In this document: in pieces, positions 1 through 8,417 of the stretch
Layout of the letters: each line of letters begins with the position of its first letter
Position numbering within the stretch: position 1 is the stretch's first letter
From: an uncultured Prevotellaceae bacterium
GTDB lineage: Bacteria; Bacteroidota; Bacteroidia; Bacteroidales; Bacteroidaceae
Reading direction: 5' to 3'
Assembly: GCA_900318815.1 (NCBI GenBank)
Contig: ONMA01000047.1
Span: 1 to 37,310, forward strand
Length of the DNA: 37,310 nt
Translations under genes and position numbers: made by a program
The notes under the pieces: generated by a model
Told to the model about the DNA's origin: nothing
Seen by the model: only the letters and a program-made list of their open reading frames with translations
Databases searched by the model: none

Positions 1-112
1 CACCTGTTATCCTACAGTTGAAAACTTTCTTTTACCAATAACTAAAAACCTAAAACTATAAATATTACTACTAACCTAAAACAATCTATTAACCTTTTGT
101 CTTTCGACGGTG

Positions 113-144
113 CAAAGGTACGTCGATTTTCTGAATCCCGCAAC
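113..144 (-). promoter_or_regulatory. promoter of a gene left of the window
   Basis: On the minus strand a -7 box TACCTTTG (120-113) is preceded, after a 20-nt spacer, by GTTG (144-141), a three-of-four match to the Bacteroidetes -33 TTTG. Transcription would begin near 106 and run leftwards through at least 100 nt of very AT-rich untranslated leader to the window edge. Long AT-rich leaders of this kind are common before outer-membrane uptake genes in Prevotella, but the gene itself is not visible. Confidence 0.5.
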
Positions 145-300
145 ACTTTTAGCACGGAAAATGCATAAAAAACCATTGTTCTTGACGTAAATCAACCTTT
201 TGTGTGCGTCCACAGCGAATATTTGGTGTAAAACGATATACTATTCCAATTATTTTGCGTACCTTTGCCAGCAGTTTATATAATAAGGTTTATCTGTCAC

Positions 301-675
301 ATGAAGAAACTGTTATCACTCATTGTCCTGCTGCTCGTTGCCATCCTGATGGTGCTTACGCGACCCACTATGGCAGAGCATAAGGCGGCCATGCTGGATG
401 TCATCGGCGATTTCGTAGAAGAGGAAACCCGCCATTCGTTGGGCATTAACCTTTTTGGCCGGGTGGGGCGCGACGTCATGTCTAAGACGATTGGCCTCCT
501 GCTGGAAACCCAACTGAAGGAACATAACTATTATTTGTTCAATACGACGAGCATCGAGTATAAGGGTAAGGACCAACTGCTGTCTGTCGGCGTCTTTGGC
601 CACGTGTTCACCTTCGACAAGGAGATGCTTCGCGAAAAACTTCCCCCCGAACTGAAGGGGTCGTCGGATGAATAA
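301..675 (+). CDS. small secreted or membrane-anchored protein, DUF4359-like
   Basis: Predicted 124-residue protein. I start at ATG 301, because the upstream in-frame TTG at 265 lies inside a -7-like box (TACCTTTG, 260-267) and the ATG start gives a clean N-terminal hydrophobic segment (residues 3-20, MKKLLSLIVLLLVAILM). After it comes a mixed helical region with conserved-looking Gly and Val, then a beta-rich stretch ending FGHVFTFDKE. This layout resembles DUF4359-type small proteins, whose function is unknown; the assignment is from memory of the fold pattern and is tentative. The gene ends 18 nt before the GT4 gene on the same strand, so the two may be cotranscribed. Confidence 0.6.
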   Translation: MKKLLSLIVLLLVAILMVLTRPTMAEHKAAMLDVIGDFVEEETRHSLGINLFGRVGRDVMSKTIGLLLETQLKEHNYYLFNTTSIEYKGKDQLLSVGVFGHVFTFDKEMLREKLPPELKGSSDE

Positions 676-693
676 AACGGACGGAGAAAAGTT

Positions 694-1965
694 ATGAGGG
701 TACTAATCGTCAATACAAGCGAACGGACGGGTGGGGCTGCCGTGGCTGCCCACCGCCTGATGGACGCACTGAACAACCACGGTGTGAAGGCGAAGATGCT
801 GGTGCGTGACAAGGAGACAGACAGCCTGACCGTCGTCGGACTGCGGGGTAAGTGGCGCCAGCAGTGGAGCTTCCTGTGGGAGCGGTTTGTCATTTTCCTG
901 CATCTGCACTTCAAGCGTCGGCGGCTGTTCGAAATCGACATTGCCAATGCCGGTACTGACATCACGCAGCTCCGCGAGTTCCGCGAGGCCGACGTCATCC
1001 ATCTGCACTGGGTCAACCAGGGCATGCTGTCGTTAGGCGGCATCGGCAAGATACTCCGTTCAGGGAAGCCCGTCGTGTGGACGATGCACGACCTCTGGCC
1101 AGCCACGGCCATCTGCCACTATGCCCGCGGCTGTAAGAATTACAAGACGGCGTGCGGCAACTGTCCGTTGCTGCCGGGCGGCGGGGCTAACGACCTGGCC
1201 AGCCGCGTGTGGCGCCGCAAGCAGCGTATGCTCGACGGCCACAGCGTCAGTTTCGTGGCCTGTAGCCAGTGGCTCTGCGGCGAGGCGCGTGCCAGTGCCC
1301 TGTTGCGCGGCCAGAACGTGAAAAGCATCCCCAATGCCATCGACACCCACGTCTACCGTCCCGCCGACAAGCGGCAGGCGCGTCAGGCCGTAGGACTGCC
1401 GGTCGACAAGCGTGTCATCCTCTTCGTGTCGCAACGGGTGACCGACGAGCGCAAGGGTATGGACTTCTTGGTGGAGGCCGTCAGCCGACTGGCCGCCCAG
1501 TATGCCGACATGCAGCAATCGTCGGTCATCGCCATCCTTGGCGGCCATTCCGAGGAGCTTACCGAACGCCTATCGTTGCCGGTACACGCCTTAGGCTACG
1601 TCAGCGACGAGCAACAGATAGTGAACGTCTACCGCGCGGCTGACGTCTTCGTGACACCGTCGTTGGAGGACAATCTGCCCAACACCATTATGGAGGCCAT
1701 GGCCTGTGGCGTGCCCTGTGTGGGATTCCGGGTGGGCGGCATCCCCGAGGAGATTGACCACCAGAAGAATGGCTACGTGGCCCAGTATCGCGACGCTGCC
1801 GACCTGGCAAGGGGCATCCGGTGGGTGCTCTGCGAAGCCGACTACGACACACTGAGCCGCAATGCCGTTACGAAGGTGGCTCACAGCTACTCGCAGCAGA
1901 GCGTCGCCCTGCGCTATACAGAGCTGTATAACGAGGCCATCGCCCAGAAGCACTATAAGCTATGA
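694..1965 (+). CDS. glycosyltransferase family 4
   Basis: 423 residues with two Rossmann-like halves (GT-B fold). The N-terminal acceptor half opens MRVLIVNTSERTGGAAVAA, with the glycine-rich turn typical of GT4. The C-terminal half carries the donor-binding segment DNLPNTIMEAMACGVP around residues 326-341, whose D-x7-E replaces the classical E-x7-E. GT4 enzymes transfer a sugar from a nucleotide donor to a growing glycan; here probably a surface polysaccharide or lipid-linked oligosaccharide, made in the cytosol. A purine-rich RBS (cggagaaaag) precedes the ATG. The stop overlaps the next start (ATGA, 1962-1965), so this gene and the GT2 gene are translationally coupled. The sugar specificity cannot be read from the sequence. 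Confidence 0.88.
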   Translation: MRVLIVNTSERTGGAAVAAHRLMDALNNHGVKAKMLVRDKETDSLTVVGLRGKWRQQWSFLWERFVIFLHLHFKRRRLFEIDIANAGTDITQLREFREADVIHLHWVNQGMLSLGGIGKILRSGKPVVWTMHDLWPATAICHYARGCKNYKTACGNCPLLPGGGANDLASRVWRRKQRMLDGHSVSFVACSQWLCGEARASALLRGQNVKSIPNAIDTHVYRPADKRQARQAVGLPVDKRVILFVSQRVTDERKGMDFLVEAVSRLAAQYADMQQSSVIAILGGHSEELTERLSLPVHALGYVSDEQQIVNVYRAADVFVTPSLEDNLPNTIMEAMACGVPCVGFRVGGIPEEIDHQKNGYVAQYRDAADLARGIRWVLCEADYDTLSRNAVTKVAHSYSQQSVALRYTELYNEAIAQKHYKL

Positions 1966-2750
1966 TTAAGTTTACGATTGTCACCATCACCTATAACGCG
2001 GCGGCCGTCCTTCAGCGGACACTCGACAGCGTGCTGCAGCAGACCTACGAGGGTGTGGAGCACCTCATTATCGATGGCGCGTCGACGGACGCGACGCTCT
2101 CTATGGCCGAGGCTTACAAGCAACGCTCCGACCAGTCGGACGGTGGTCACCAGGTCATCATCCAGTCGGAGCCCGACCACGGCATCTACGACGCTATGAA
2201 CAAGGGACTGACGCAGGCCTCGGGCGACTACATCGTCTTCATGAACGCCGGCGACAGCTTTCCTCAGGCCGACACCCTCGAACAGATTGTCCACCGCTGC
2301 GGACTTGAGTCGCTGCCCACGGACGACCTGCCCGGCGTGCTCTACGGGCTGACCGACATCGTCGACAGCGAGGGCCGCTTCCTGCGCCACCGTCGGCTGC
2401 AGCCCCCCGAACAACTCACCTGGCGCTCGTTCCGTCAGGGTATGCTGGTCTGTCACCAGGCTTTTTACGCCCGCACCGACATTGCCAAGAACCTGCAGTA
2501 CGACACCCGCTACCGCTTCTCGGCCGATGTCGACTGGTGCATCCGTGTCATGCACGAGTCGGAGCGCACAGGACTGCCCCTGCAACCCATCGGCTGCGTC
2601 GTCGCCCACTATTTAGACGAGGGCGCCACCACCAAAAACCACAAGGCATCGCTCCGTGAGCGATACCTCGTGATGCAGCGCCATTACGGTGTCGTCCAGA
2701 CCTTCCTACTCCACTGCTGGTTCGTCGTCCGTGCCGTCTTTCGCAGATAG
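1962..2750 (+). CDS. glycosyltransferase family 2, WcaE-like
   Basis: 262 residues, GT-A fold. The N-terminus FTIVTITYNAAAVLQRTLDS is the standard GT2 opening. DGASTD (about residues 38-43) and the following SEPDHGIYDAMNKG segment match the colanic-acid WcaE-like subgroup, and NAGD near residue 92 is the DxD-equivalent metal/nucleotide site. It overlaps the GT4 gene by four bases, so the two transferases likely act successively in one glycan pathway. No wzx, wzy or ligase gene is visible nearby, so the product is unknown. Beyond the stop, a 48-nt gap separates it from the convergent amylase gene. Confidence 0.88.
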   Translation: MIKFTIVTITYNAAAVLQRTLDSVLQQTYEGVEHLIIDGASTDATLSMAEAYKQRSDQSDGGHQVIIQSEPDHGIYDAMNKGLTQASGDYIVFMNAGDSFPQADTLEQIVHRCGLESLPTDDLPGVLYGLTDIVDSEGRFLRHRRLQPPEQLTWRSFRQGMLVCHQAFYARTDIAKNLQYDTRYRFSADVDWCIRVMHESERTGLPLQPIGCVVAHYLDEGATTKNHKASLRERYLVMQRHYGVVQTFLLHCWFVVRAVFRR

Positions 2751-2798
2751 CGTGCCAATCATCGGCCGTCCGGACTTCTACTTCTGTCTTCCTCTGTC

Positions 2799-4580
2799 TT
2801 ACGGATTGACGACGGCCTTGAGACCGTCTTTCGTGTAGTAGCCGCCGTCCTGGAAGGGCAGGTCGCTGGTCTGCGGCGTGCCGTTGTTGCTGAAGATAAT
2901 CTTGCCGGGCTTGGTCGTCAGACTGCCGCTGTACGTCCACTTATACACCTTATTGCCGCTGTTTGCCGTGCCGAGCAGTGTGCAGGGGGCACCGGGCCAT
3001 GTGCCGCCGGTGAAGTTGTCGCCGTTGTCTATCCATGCCCAGCACATGATGTCGGCAGTCCACGTTGTGGGAGCCTCGAAGAAGGCGCAGGTCTCGCCCG
3101 CCGTGACGGTGCAGAATGACGGCACCTCCACCGTCTGCTGCTCTTCCTGAGGCAGCACAGGCAGCGTGATGGCACTGGGTTCGATGCCCTGTACGTAGTA
3201 GATGTAGTGGTAGCCGCTGAGAACCTTCTTCCACGCACCATCGGGCGTGTAGTCGGCGGCCTTCGTGCCGACGACACAGAGCAGCTGCCTGCCGCCAGTG
3301 CCGGCTACCTGTACGGCATAGTAGTTCATGTTCGTGGCCACCTGCGTCGGCACACTTTCGCTGTTGACACCCACAGCCTTGCGGACAGCCACCATATTGG
3401 CAATCTCCTGCTTGTAGGCGAGCCAGTGCTTCAGGAACACACAGGGCGTACCGGGCATCGCCATCATGTAGGCATTGGCAGCTAACGTATCTTTCACGAG
3501 CGGGTCCTGGGCTGCGTTCGACCGGCGCTCGGTGTCGTGGTTCTCGACGAACGTGACAGCATAGCGGCGGTACTTGCCGCCATCCAGATTGCTGCTCACC
3601 AACGGCCAGCTGCCGTCGTTCTGTTGGGCCAGACGCGAATAGTTGCCGTTGTTCATGGCATTGCGCACCGTGTAGCGGAACTGGAAGTCGAAGGCGGCAC
3701 TCTGTATCTGCCCCTCCTTCTTCGTACCCTCTATCCAGCTTTTGATCTTGGCAGTGCCGTCCCAACACTCACCCACGGAGAACTCGGGCATGGCTGCCGC
3801 ATTATAGATAGCCGTATATGAGGCGCTGTAGCCCTTCACCATGTCATAGCGGAAACCGGCATAGCCGAGGTCGTTTTTCAGGAAGTCGAGATAGGCCTTG
3901 ACGATGGTCTGCACGTTCTCGCTCTTATGGTCGAGGTCGCGCATACCATCCCACCCCTCGCCGGTGTCGTTGTTCGTGCTCAGCGTATAGCCGTTCTGGG
4001 TGGCCCAGGTCTTCGTGGCACCATTGTCGTCGTTGGCGCAGATGTCGGTCGACTTCATCTCATACGTCACGCCCTTATAGGTCTCCTTGGGGAAGTCGAC
4101 CCAGTTCGACACGTTGCGACGGTGGTTGATGACCACGTCGGCAATGGTCTTGATGCCCTTCGACTTGAAGGTCGAGATGAGCTGGCGCAGCTGCTGCTCG
4201 TTGCCGAAGGAGCTGTTGTAGTTGTTGAACCAGTACAGGTCGTCATAGCCCATCGACTGGCCTCCGCAGTTACCGCTCTGGGGAATCCACACGAGGTCGA
4301 AGGTGCCGGCGAACTGGTCGGCCTGTGCCTGAAGTTCAGTCCACTGGGAGTCGTCGAACGAGTCCCAATAGAAGGCTTGTAACATGACGCCGCCGTACTG
4401 CGCCGGCCAGCCTTCGCAGACTGTCGTCGGAGGTTCGGGAGTGGGCTCCGGGTCAGGTGTAGGTGCAGGCGTCGGTGTTGGCGTGGGTTCATCGGCATCG
4501 TCACCGCCGCAGGCAGCGAGTCCGAATGTCAGCGTACCAGTCAGCAACAGTGTCAGTAGTTTCAAATTAAAGAATCTCAT
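2799..4580 (-). CDS. lipoprotein alpha-amylase, GH13 with C-terminal CBM26
   Basis: 593 residues. A signal peptide ends in the lipobox LAAC with the lipidated Cys at residue 24, followed by an acidic GGDDADE stretch and a Pro-Thr linker (about 30-53), as in surface-exposed Bacteroidetes lipoproteins. The GH13 barrel shows all four conserved regions: DVVINH; GFRYDMVKG with the nucleophile D246; GECWD with the acid/base E271; and FVENHD with the transition-state D349. A beta-domain follows, then a starch-binding CBM26-type module (about residues 495-590) with aromatic residues in CWAWIDNGDNF. It should hydrolyse alpha-1,4 glucans at the cell surface. It is monocistronic: its promoter lies against the terminator of glnN, and no sus-type transport genes adjoin it. 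Confidence 0.93.
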   Translation of the reverse strand: MRFFNLKLLTLLLTGTLTFGLAACGGDDADEPTPTPTPAPTPDPEPTPEPPTTVCEGWPAQYGGVMLQAFYWDSFDDSQWTELQAQADQFAGTFDLVWIPQSGNCGGQSMGYDDLYWFNNYNSSFGNEQQLRQLISTFKSKGIKTIADVVINHRRNVSNWVDFPKETYKGVTYEMKSTDICANDDNGATKTWATQNGYTLSTNNDTGEGWDGMRDLDHKSENVQTIVKAYLDFLKNDLGYAGFRYDMVKGYSASYTAIYNAAAMPEFSVGECWDGTAKIKSWIEGTKKEGQIQSAAFDFQFRYTVRNAMNNGNYSRLAQQNDGSWPLVSSNLDGGKYRRYAVTFVENHDTERRSNAAQDPLVKDTLAANAYMMAMPGTPCVFLKHWLAYKQEIANMVAVRKAVGVNSESVPTQVATNMNYYAVQVAGTGGRQLLCVVGTKAADYTPDGAWKKVLSGYHYIYYVQGIEPSAITLPVLPQEEQQTVEVPSFCTVTAGETCAFFEAPTTWTADIMCWAWIDNGDNFTGGTWPGAPCTLLGTANSGNKVYKWTYSGSLTTKPGKIIFSNNGTPQTSDLPFQDGGYYTKDGLKAVVNP

Positions 4581-4608
4581 ATTGCGTATTTGTTATTGGT
4601 TACGTCGG

Positions 4609-4616
4609 CAAAGATA
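4609..4616 (-). promoter_or_regulatory. -7 box of the amylase gene
   Basis: TATCTTTG on the minus strand matches TAnnTTTG exactly, 29 nt before the amylase ATG. No good -33 TTTG is seen; the upstream positions are occupied by the glnN terminator stem. Confidence 0.55.
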
Positions 4617-4651
4617 CAAAAAAGGTGCAAGTTGTAGATAACTTGCACCTT
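4617..4651 (-). terminator. rho-independent terminator of glnN
   Basis: A perfect 12-bp inverted repeat (AAGGTGCAAGTT, 4622-4633, with AACTTGCACCTT, 4640-4651) with a 6-nt loop. In the minus direction the stem is followed by seven T residues, giving a strong intrinsic terminator 41 nt after the glnN stop. Confidence 0.9.
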
Positions 4652-4691
4652 ATTAATGATAGGGCGTATCGTGCAATCGTTTGCAAAGATA

Positions 4692-6920
4692 CTATCTTAT
4701 GAACAGCAGCTCACGGTACTTAGGCAGCGGCCAGAGGGCGTCGTCAACGATCAGTTCGAGCTTGTCAATCTGATAGCGGATGCTGTCGAGATAGGGCTCC
4801 ACCTTGTCGTGGTAGGCAATGGCCTTGTCGTGCTCATCCTGGATCTTGTTGGCGAGCTTGCGGGCGTTGACCAATTCCTCGACACCTTTCTCGATGGCGC
4901 TGGTGCGTTCGGCAATCTCCTCGATAATCTTGAGGTTGCGGGCGTTGAGTTTCTCAGCCTTGTCGACGGGGAAGGCGGTAGACACGCTGTCGACGTTCTT
5001 CAGCAGCTGGCTCTGGTAGCGGGTGGCGACGGGAATGATGTGGTTCATCGACAGGTCACCTAAGACGCGGGCCTCAATCTGAATCTTCTTCGTAAAGGTC
5101 TCCCACTTCACCTCGTTACGGGCCTCCAACTCCTTCTTCGTCATCACGCCGAGGCTCTCGAACATCTGGATGCTCTCCTCGTCGAGATAGCGCTCAAAGA
5201 TCTTCGGGCACGACTTCTCGACATCGAGACCACGCTTCTCGGCCTCAACGACCCACTCGTCTGAGTAGCCATTGCCGTCGAAACGGATAGGCTTACAGGT
5301 CTTGATATCCTCGCGGAGCACATCGATGATGGCGTGGAAGGTGGGATTATGCCCGGCCGCTACCAACTTGTCAACTTGTGAACTTGTCAACTCGTCAACT
5401 TTTTCATCCACGCGCTTCTTGAAGCTGACCAATGCCTCAGCAACGGCACTGTTCAGGGCAATCATGGCGCTGGCGCAGTTAGCCTCAGAACCCACGGCAC
5501 GGAACTCGAAACGGTTGCCGGTGAAGGCGAAGGGCGACGTGCGGTTACGGTCAGTATTGTCGATGAGCAGTTCGGGAATCTCGGGGATGTCCATCTTCAG
5601 GCCCTGCTTGCCGGCCATCGCTAAGAGATCGTCCTTGTCGGCCTTCTCGATATGGTCGAGCAACTCGCTGACCTGCTTGCCGAGGAACGACGACACGATA
5701 GCTGGCGGTGCCTCGTTGGCACCTAAGCGGTGGGCATTGGTGGCCGACATAATCGAGGCCTTCAGCAGTCCGTTGTGCTTGTAGACACCCATCAGCGTCT
5801 CAACGATGAAGGTGGCGAAACGCAGGTTCTGTTCGGCTGTCTTACCGGGGGCGTGGAGCAGAATACCGTTGTCGGTGCTCAGCGACCAGTTGTTGTGCTT
5901 ACCAGAGCCGTTGATACCTGCAAACGGCTTTTCGTGGAGCAGCACGCGGAAGCCGTGCTTGCGGGCTACGCGCTTCATGACCGACATCAGCAGCATGTTG
6001 TGGTCGACGGCGAGGTTGGTCTCCTCGAAGATAGGCGCCAACTCAAACTGGTTGGGAGCCACCTCGTTATGGCGCGTCTTGCAGGGGATGCCCAACTCCA
6101 AGGCTTCTATCTCCAACTCGCGCATAAAGGCAGCAACGCGCTCGGGGATGGCACCGAAGTAGTGGTCGTCCATCTGCTGGTTCTTAGCCGAGTCGTGGCC
6201 CATCAGCGTGCGACCGGTCAGCAGCAGGTCGGGACGGGCAGCATACAGTCCCTCGTCAACCAAGAAATACTCCTGCTCCCAGCCGAGGTTCGACGTCACC
6301 TTCTTCACGGCAGGGTCAAAGTAGTGACAGACATCGACGGCAGCGACGTTCACGGCATGCAGGGCACGCAGCAGCGGTGCCTTGTAGTCGAGCGCCTCAC
6401 CACTATAAGAAATAAATACGGTGGGAATACACAGTGTGTCGTCGATGATAAAGACGGGCGACGTGGGATCCCAAGCTGAATAGCCACGAGCCTCGAAGGT
6501 AGAACGGATGCCGCCGGAGGGGAACGACGAGGCGTCAGGCTCCTGCTGGACGAGCAGCTTACCAGTGAACTCTTCGACCATACCGCCCTTGCCGTCGTGC
6601 TCGATGAACGAGTCATGCTTCTCGGCGGTGCCTTCGGTCAGCGGCTGGAACCAGTGTGTGTAGTGCGTCACACCGTTCTCCGTAGCCCACTGCTTCATGC
6701 CGGCAGCCACTGCGTCAGCAATCTGACGGTCGAGGCGTGCACCATTGTCCATCACGTCAATCATCTTCTCGTACACGTCCTTCGGCAGGTACTTGTACAT
6801 CTTCTCACGGTTGAAGACCTTCTTACCAAAGTATTGTGCTGGTCTCTCACTCGGTGTTTTTACGTCGAGAGGCTTCTTCTTGAAAGCCTCTCCAACAACC
6901 TGAAATCTTAATGCTTCCAT
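4692..6920 (-). CDS. glnN: type III glutamine synthetase
   Basis: Makes glutamine from glutamate, ammonia and ATP; the main ammonia-assimilating enzyme of many Bacteroidales. The 742-residue product is slightly longer than the usual GSIII length of about 730. Recognisable segments are MEALRFQVVGEAF at the N-terminus, FAGINGSGKHNNWSLS around residues 330-345 (ATP/metal region) and NRTSPFAFTGNRFEFRAVGS around 455-475. I start at MEALRF (6920): the predicted transcription start lies near 6957, so the upstream ATG at 6998 would not be in the mRNA. Residues about 507-518 (VDELTSSQVDKL) are encoded by an AGTTGACR repeat block and look inserted. It is monocistronic, with a strong promoter, the shared upstream dyad and its own terminator. 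Confidence 0.96.
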   Translation of the reverse strand: MEALRFQVVGEAFKKKPLDVKTPSERPAQYFGKKVFNREKMYKYLPKDVYEKMIDVMDNGARLDRQIADAVAAGMKQWATENGVTHYTHWFQPLTEGTAEKHDSFIEHDGKGGMVEEFTGKLLVQQEPDASSFPSGGIRSTFEARGYSAWDPTSPVFIIDDTLCIPTVFISYSGEALDYKAPLLRALHAVNVAAVDVCHYFDPAVKKVTSNLGWEQEYFLVDEGLYAARPDLLLTGRTLMGHDSAKNQQMDDHYFGAIPERVAAFMRELEIEALELGIPCKTRHNEVAPNQFELAPIFEETNLAVDHNMLLMSVMKRVARKHGFRVLLHEKPFAGINGSGKHNNWSLSTDNGILLHAPGKTAEQNLRFATFIVETLMGVYKHNGLLKASIMSATNAHRLGANEAPPAIVSSFLGKQVSELLDHIEKADKDDLLAMAGKQGLKMDIPEIPELLIDNTDRNRTSPFAFTGNRFEFRAVGSEANCASAMIALNSAVAEALVSFKKRVDEKVDELTSSQVDKLVAAGHNPTFHAIIDVLREDIKTCKPIRFDGNGYSDEWVVEAEKRGLDVEKSCPKIFERYLDEESIQMFESLGVMTKKELEARNEVKWETFTKKIQIEARVLGDLSMNHIIPVATRYQSQLLKNVDSVSTAFPVDKAEKLNARNLKIIEEIAERTSAIEKGVEELVNARKLANKIQDEHDKAIAYHDKVEPYLDSIRYQIDKLELIVDDALWPLPKYRELLFIR
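5365..5400. repeat. AGTTGACR octamer repeat inside glnN
   Basis: Four and a half tandem copies of AGTTGACR (R is A or G) read on the minus strand, 36 bp in all, so 12 codons and no frame change. The octamer period encodes alternating VDEL/VDKL-like peptides. The same repeat occurs inside pyrG at 26271-26358. Confidence 0.8.
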
Positions 6921-6963
6921 CTTTTTACTTTTTATTTGGTTACACTTTATTGTTTCTTGGCTG

Positions 6964-6995
6964 CAAAGGTATGACGTTTTGCCGTAAAAGCCAAA
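6964..6995 (-). promoter_or_regulatory. glnN promoter
   Basis: -33 TTTG (6995-6992), 20-nt spacer, -7 TACCTTTG (6971-6964): a full match to the Bacteroidetes primary-sigma consensus. Predicted 5' UTR is about 37 nt. Confidence 0.85.
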
Positions 6996-7033
6996 CAAAT
7001 CCTTCCTATTTGTTTTTAAATTATTTGTTTTTA

Positions 7034-7046
7034 TAACAATTTGTAA
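7034..7046 (-). promoter_or_regulatory. putative nitrogen-box dyad upstream of glnN
   Basis: Minus strand TTACAAATTGTTA, nine of ten arm positions of TTACA-N3-TGTAA. It lies 62 nt upstream of the -7 box, the same gap as at gltB, glnK, pyrG and dapF. The rest of 7047-7129, up to the dapL stop, shows only AT-rich sequence. Confidence 0.6.
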
Positions 7047-7129
7047 AGCATAACACTGTAAATATTATCATTTTGCTTAATTTTTGCACGAAAAAGTGGC
7101 AGGGTGATTAGCAAACTGTCAATTCTGCA

Positions 7130-8377
7130 TCAGACAAGCTGTTCGCCCTTGCTCCAACGGGTGATACGGTCGAGCGCCTCAGCCGTACGCTCATGCGAGC
7201 CAAAGGCGGTGAAGCGGACGTAGCCTTCGCCGGAGGGGCCGAAGCCGACACCGGGGGTACAGACGACGTTGGCGCCGTAGAGCAGAGCCTCGAAGAAAGA
7301 CCACGAGTCCATACCGTCGGGCGTGCGCATCCAGATATAGGGGGCATTCTCGCCGCCGTAGCATTCGTAGCCGATGGCGCGAAGACGCGTCAGCATCCGA
7401 TGGGCATTCTCCATATAATAGTCGATGGTGGCCTTGATCTGCTGTTTGCCTTCGGGCGAATAAATAGCCTCGGCAGCGCGCTGCGAGATGTAGCTCGTGC
7501 CATTAAACTTCGTACACTGGCGGCGCAACCACAACTGGTTCAGGGGGATACGCTCACCCTCGAAGGTAGAAACGCTGACCTCCTTCGGCACGATGGTGTA
7601 GCCGCAACGTACGCCAGTAAAGCCTGCCGTCTTCGAGAACGAATGGAACTCGACGGCACACTTACGGGCACCACGAATCTCATAAATAGAATGTGGAATC
7701 TCCGGATCGCGGATATAGGCCTGGTAAGCGGCGTCGTAGAGGATGAGGGCGTCGTTCTTCAGCGCATAGTTCACCCACTTACGCAGTTCGGGCTTGGTGA
7801 TGACCGTTCCCGTCGGATTGTTGGGATAGCAGAGGTAGATGACGTCAACGGGACGACCCTTGGGAAGCTCAGGTATAAAACCATTCTCGGCGGTCGTCGG
7901 CAGATAGCGCACGTTCGTCCAGCGGCCGTCGCGGAAGTTGCCACAACGACCAATCATCACGTTAGAGTCGATATAGACGGGATAGATAGGGTCTGTCACG
8001 CCGATGAAGTTATCCCAGTGCAGCAGCTCCTGGAAATTACCCGTGTCCGACTTGGCACCATCGTTGATGAATACCTCGCTGACATCGAGGTGAATGCCAC
8101 GCGGCAGGAAGTCGTTCTTCAGAATGGCTTCACGCAGGAAGTCGTAGCCCTGTTCGGGACCATAACCGCGGAATCCCTTGAGGGTTCCCATCTCATGAGC
8201 CGCCTTATGCATCGCCTCAACGACGGCAGGTGCCAACGGCTGCGTCACGTCGCCGATACCGAGTGAGATGACGTCAGCCTTGGGGTGCATCACCTTGAAG
8301 GCGTTTACCTTCTTGGCGATGTCGGCAAACAGGTAGTTGTTCTGCAGGTTCAGGAAGTGAATGTTTACTAATGCCAT
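7130..8377 (-). CDS. dapL: LL-diaminopimelate aminotransferase
   Basis: Converts tetrahydrodipicolinate to LL-diaminopimelate in one step with glutamate as amino donor, for lysine and peptidoglycan. 415 residues, a fold-type I PLP enzyme. The start MALVNIHFLNLQNNYLF is typical of DapL; CYPNNPTGT marks the cofactor region and SFSKTAGFTGVRCGY carries the PLP lysine (K249). I use ATG 8377 rather than 8440 because the upstream extension is encoded by AT-rich intergenic repeat. It lies 40 nt downstream of dapF on the same strand, so dapF-dapL form one transcription unit. The stop is followed by a long AT-rich gap with no clear hairpin. Confidence 0.95.
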   Translation of the reverse strand: MALVNIHFLNLQNNYLFADIAKKVNAFKVMHPKADVISLGIGDVTQPLAPAVVEAMHKAAHEMGTLKGFRGYGPEQGYDFLREAILKNDFLPRGIHLDVSEVFINDGAKSDTGNFQELLHWDNFIGVTDPIYPVYIDSNVMIGRCGNFRDGRWTNVRYLPTTAENGFIPELPKGRPVDVIYLCYPNNPTGTVITKPELRKWVNYALKNDALILYDAAYQAYIRDPEIPHSIYEIRGARKCAVEFHSFSKTAGFTGVRCGYTIVPKEVSVSTFEGERIPLNQLWLRRQCTKFNGTSYISQRAAEAIYSPEGKQQIKATIDYYMENAHRMLTRLRAIGYECYGGENAPYIWMRTPDGMDSWSFFEALLYGANVVCTPGVGFGPSGEGYVRFTAFGSHERTAEALDRITRWSKGEQLV

Positions 8378-8417
8378 ATTTATTTTTAATTGAGAATTGA
8401 CAATTGATAATTGATAA
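8378..8417. repeat. AT-rich spacer repeat between dapF and dapL
   Basis: Short tandem units of the TTGAtAATTGA type fill the 40-nt spacer. Similar low-complexity AT spacers lie at 23856-23996, 27543-27572 and 29932-29965. Confidence 0.6.

Noticed and set aside
6921-6998. N-terminal extension of glnN
   Set aside because: It would lie upstream of the predicted transcription start and contains the -33/-7 promoter; the family starts at MEALRF.
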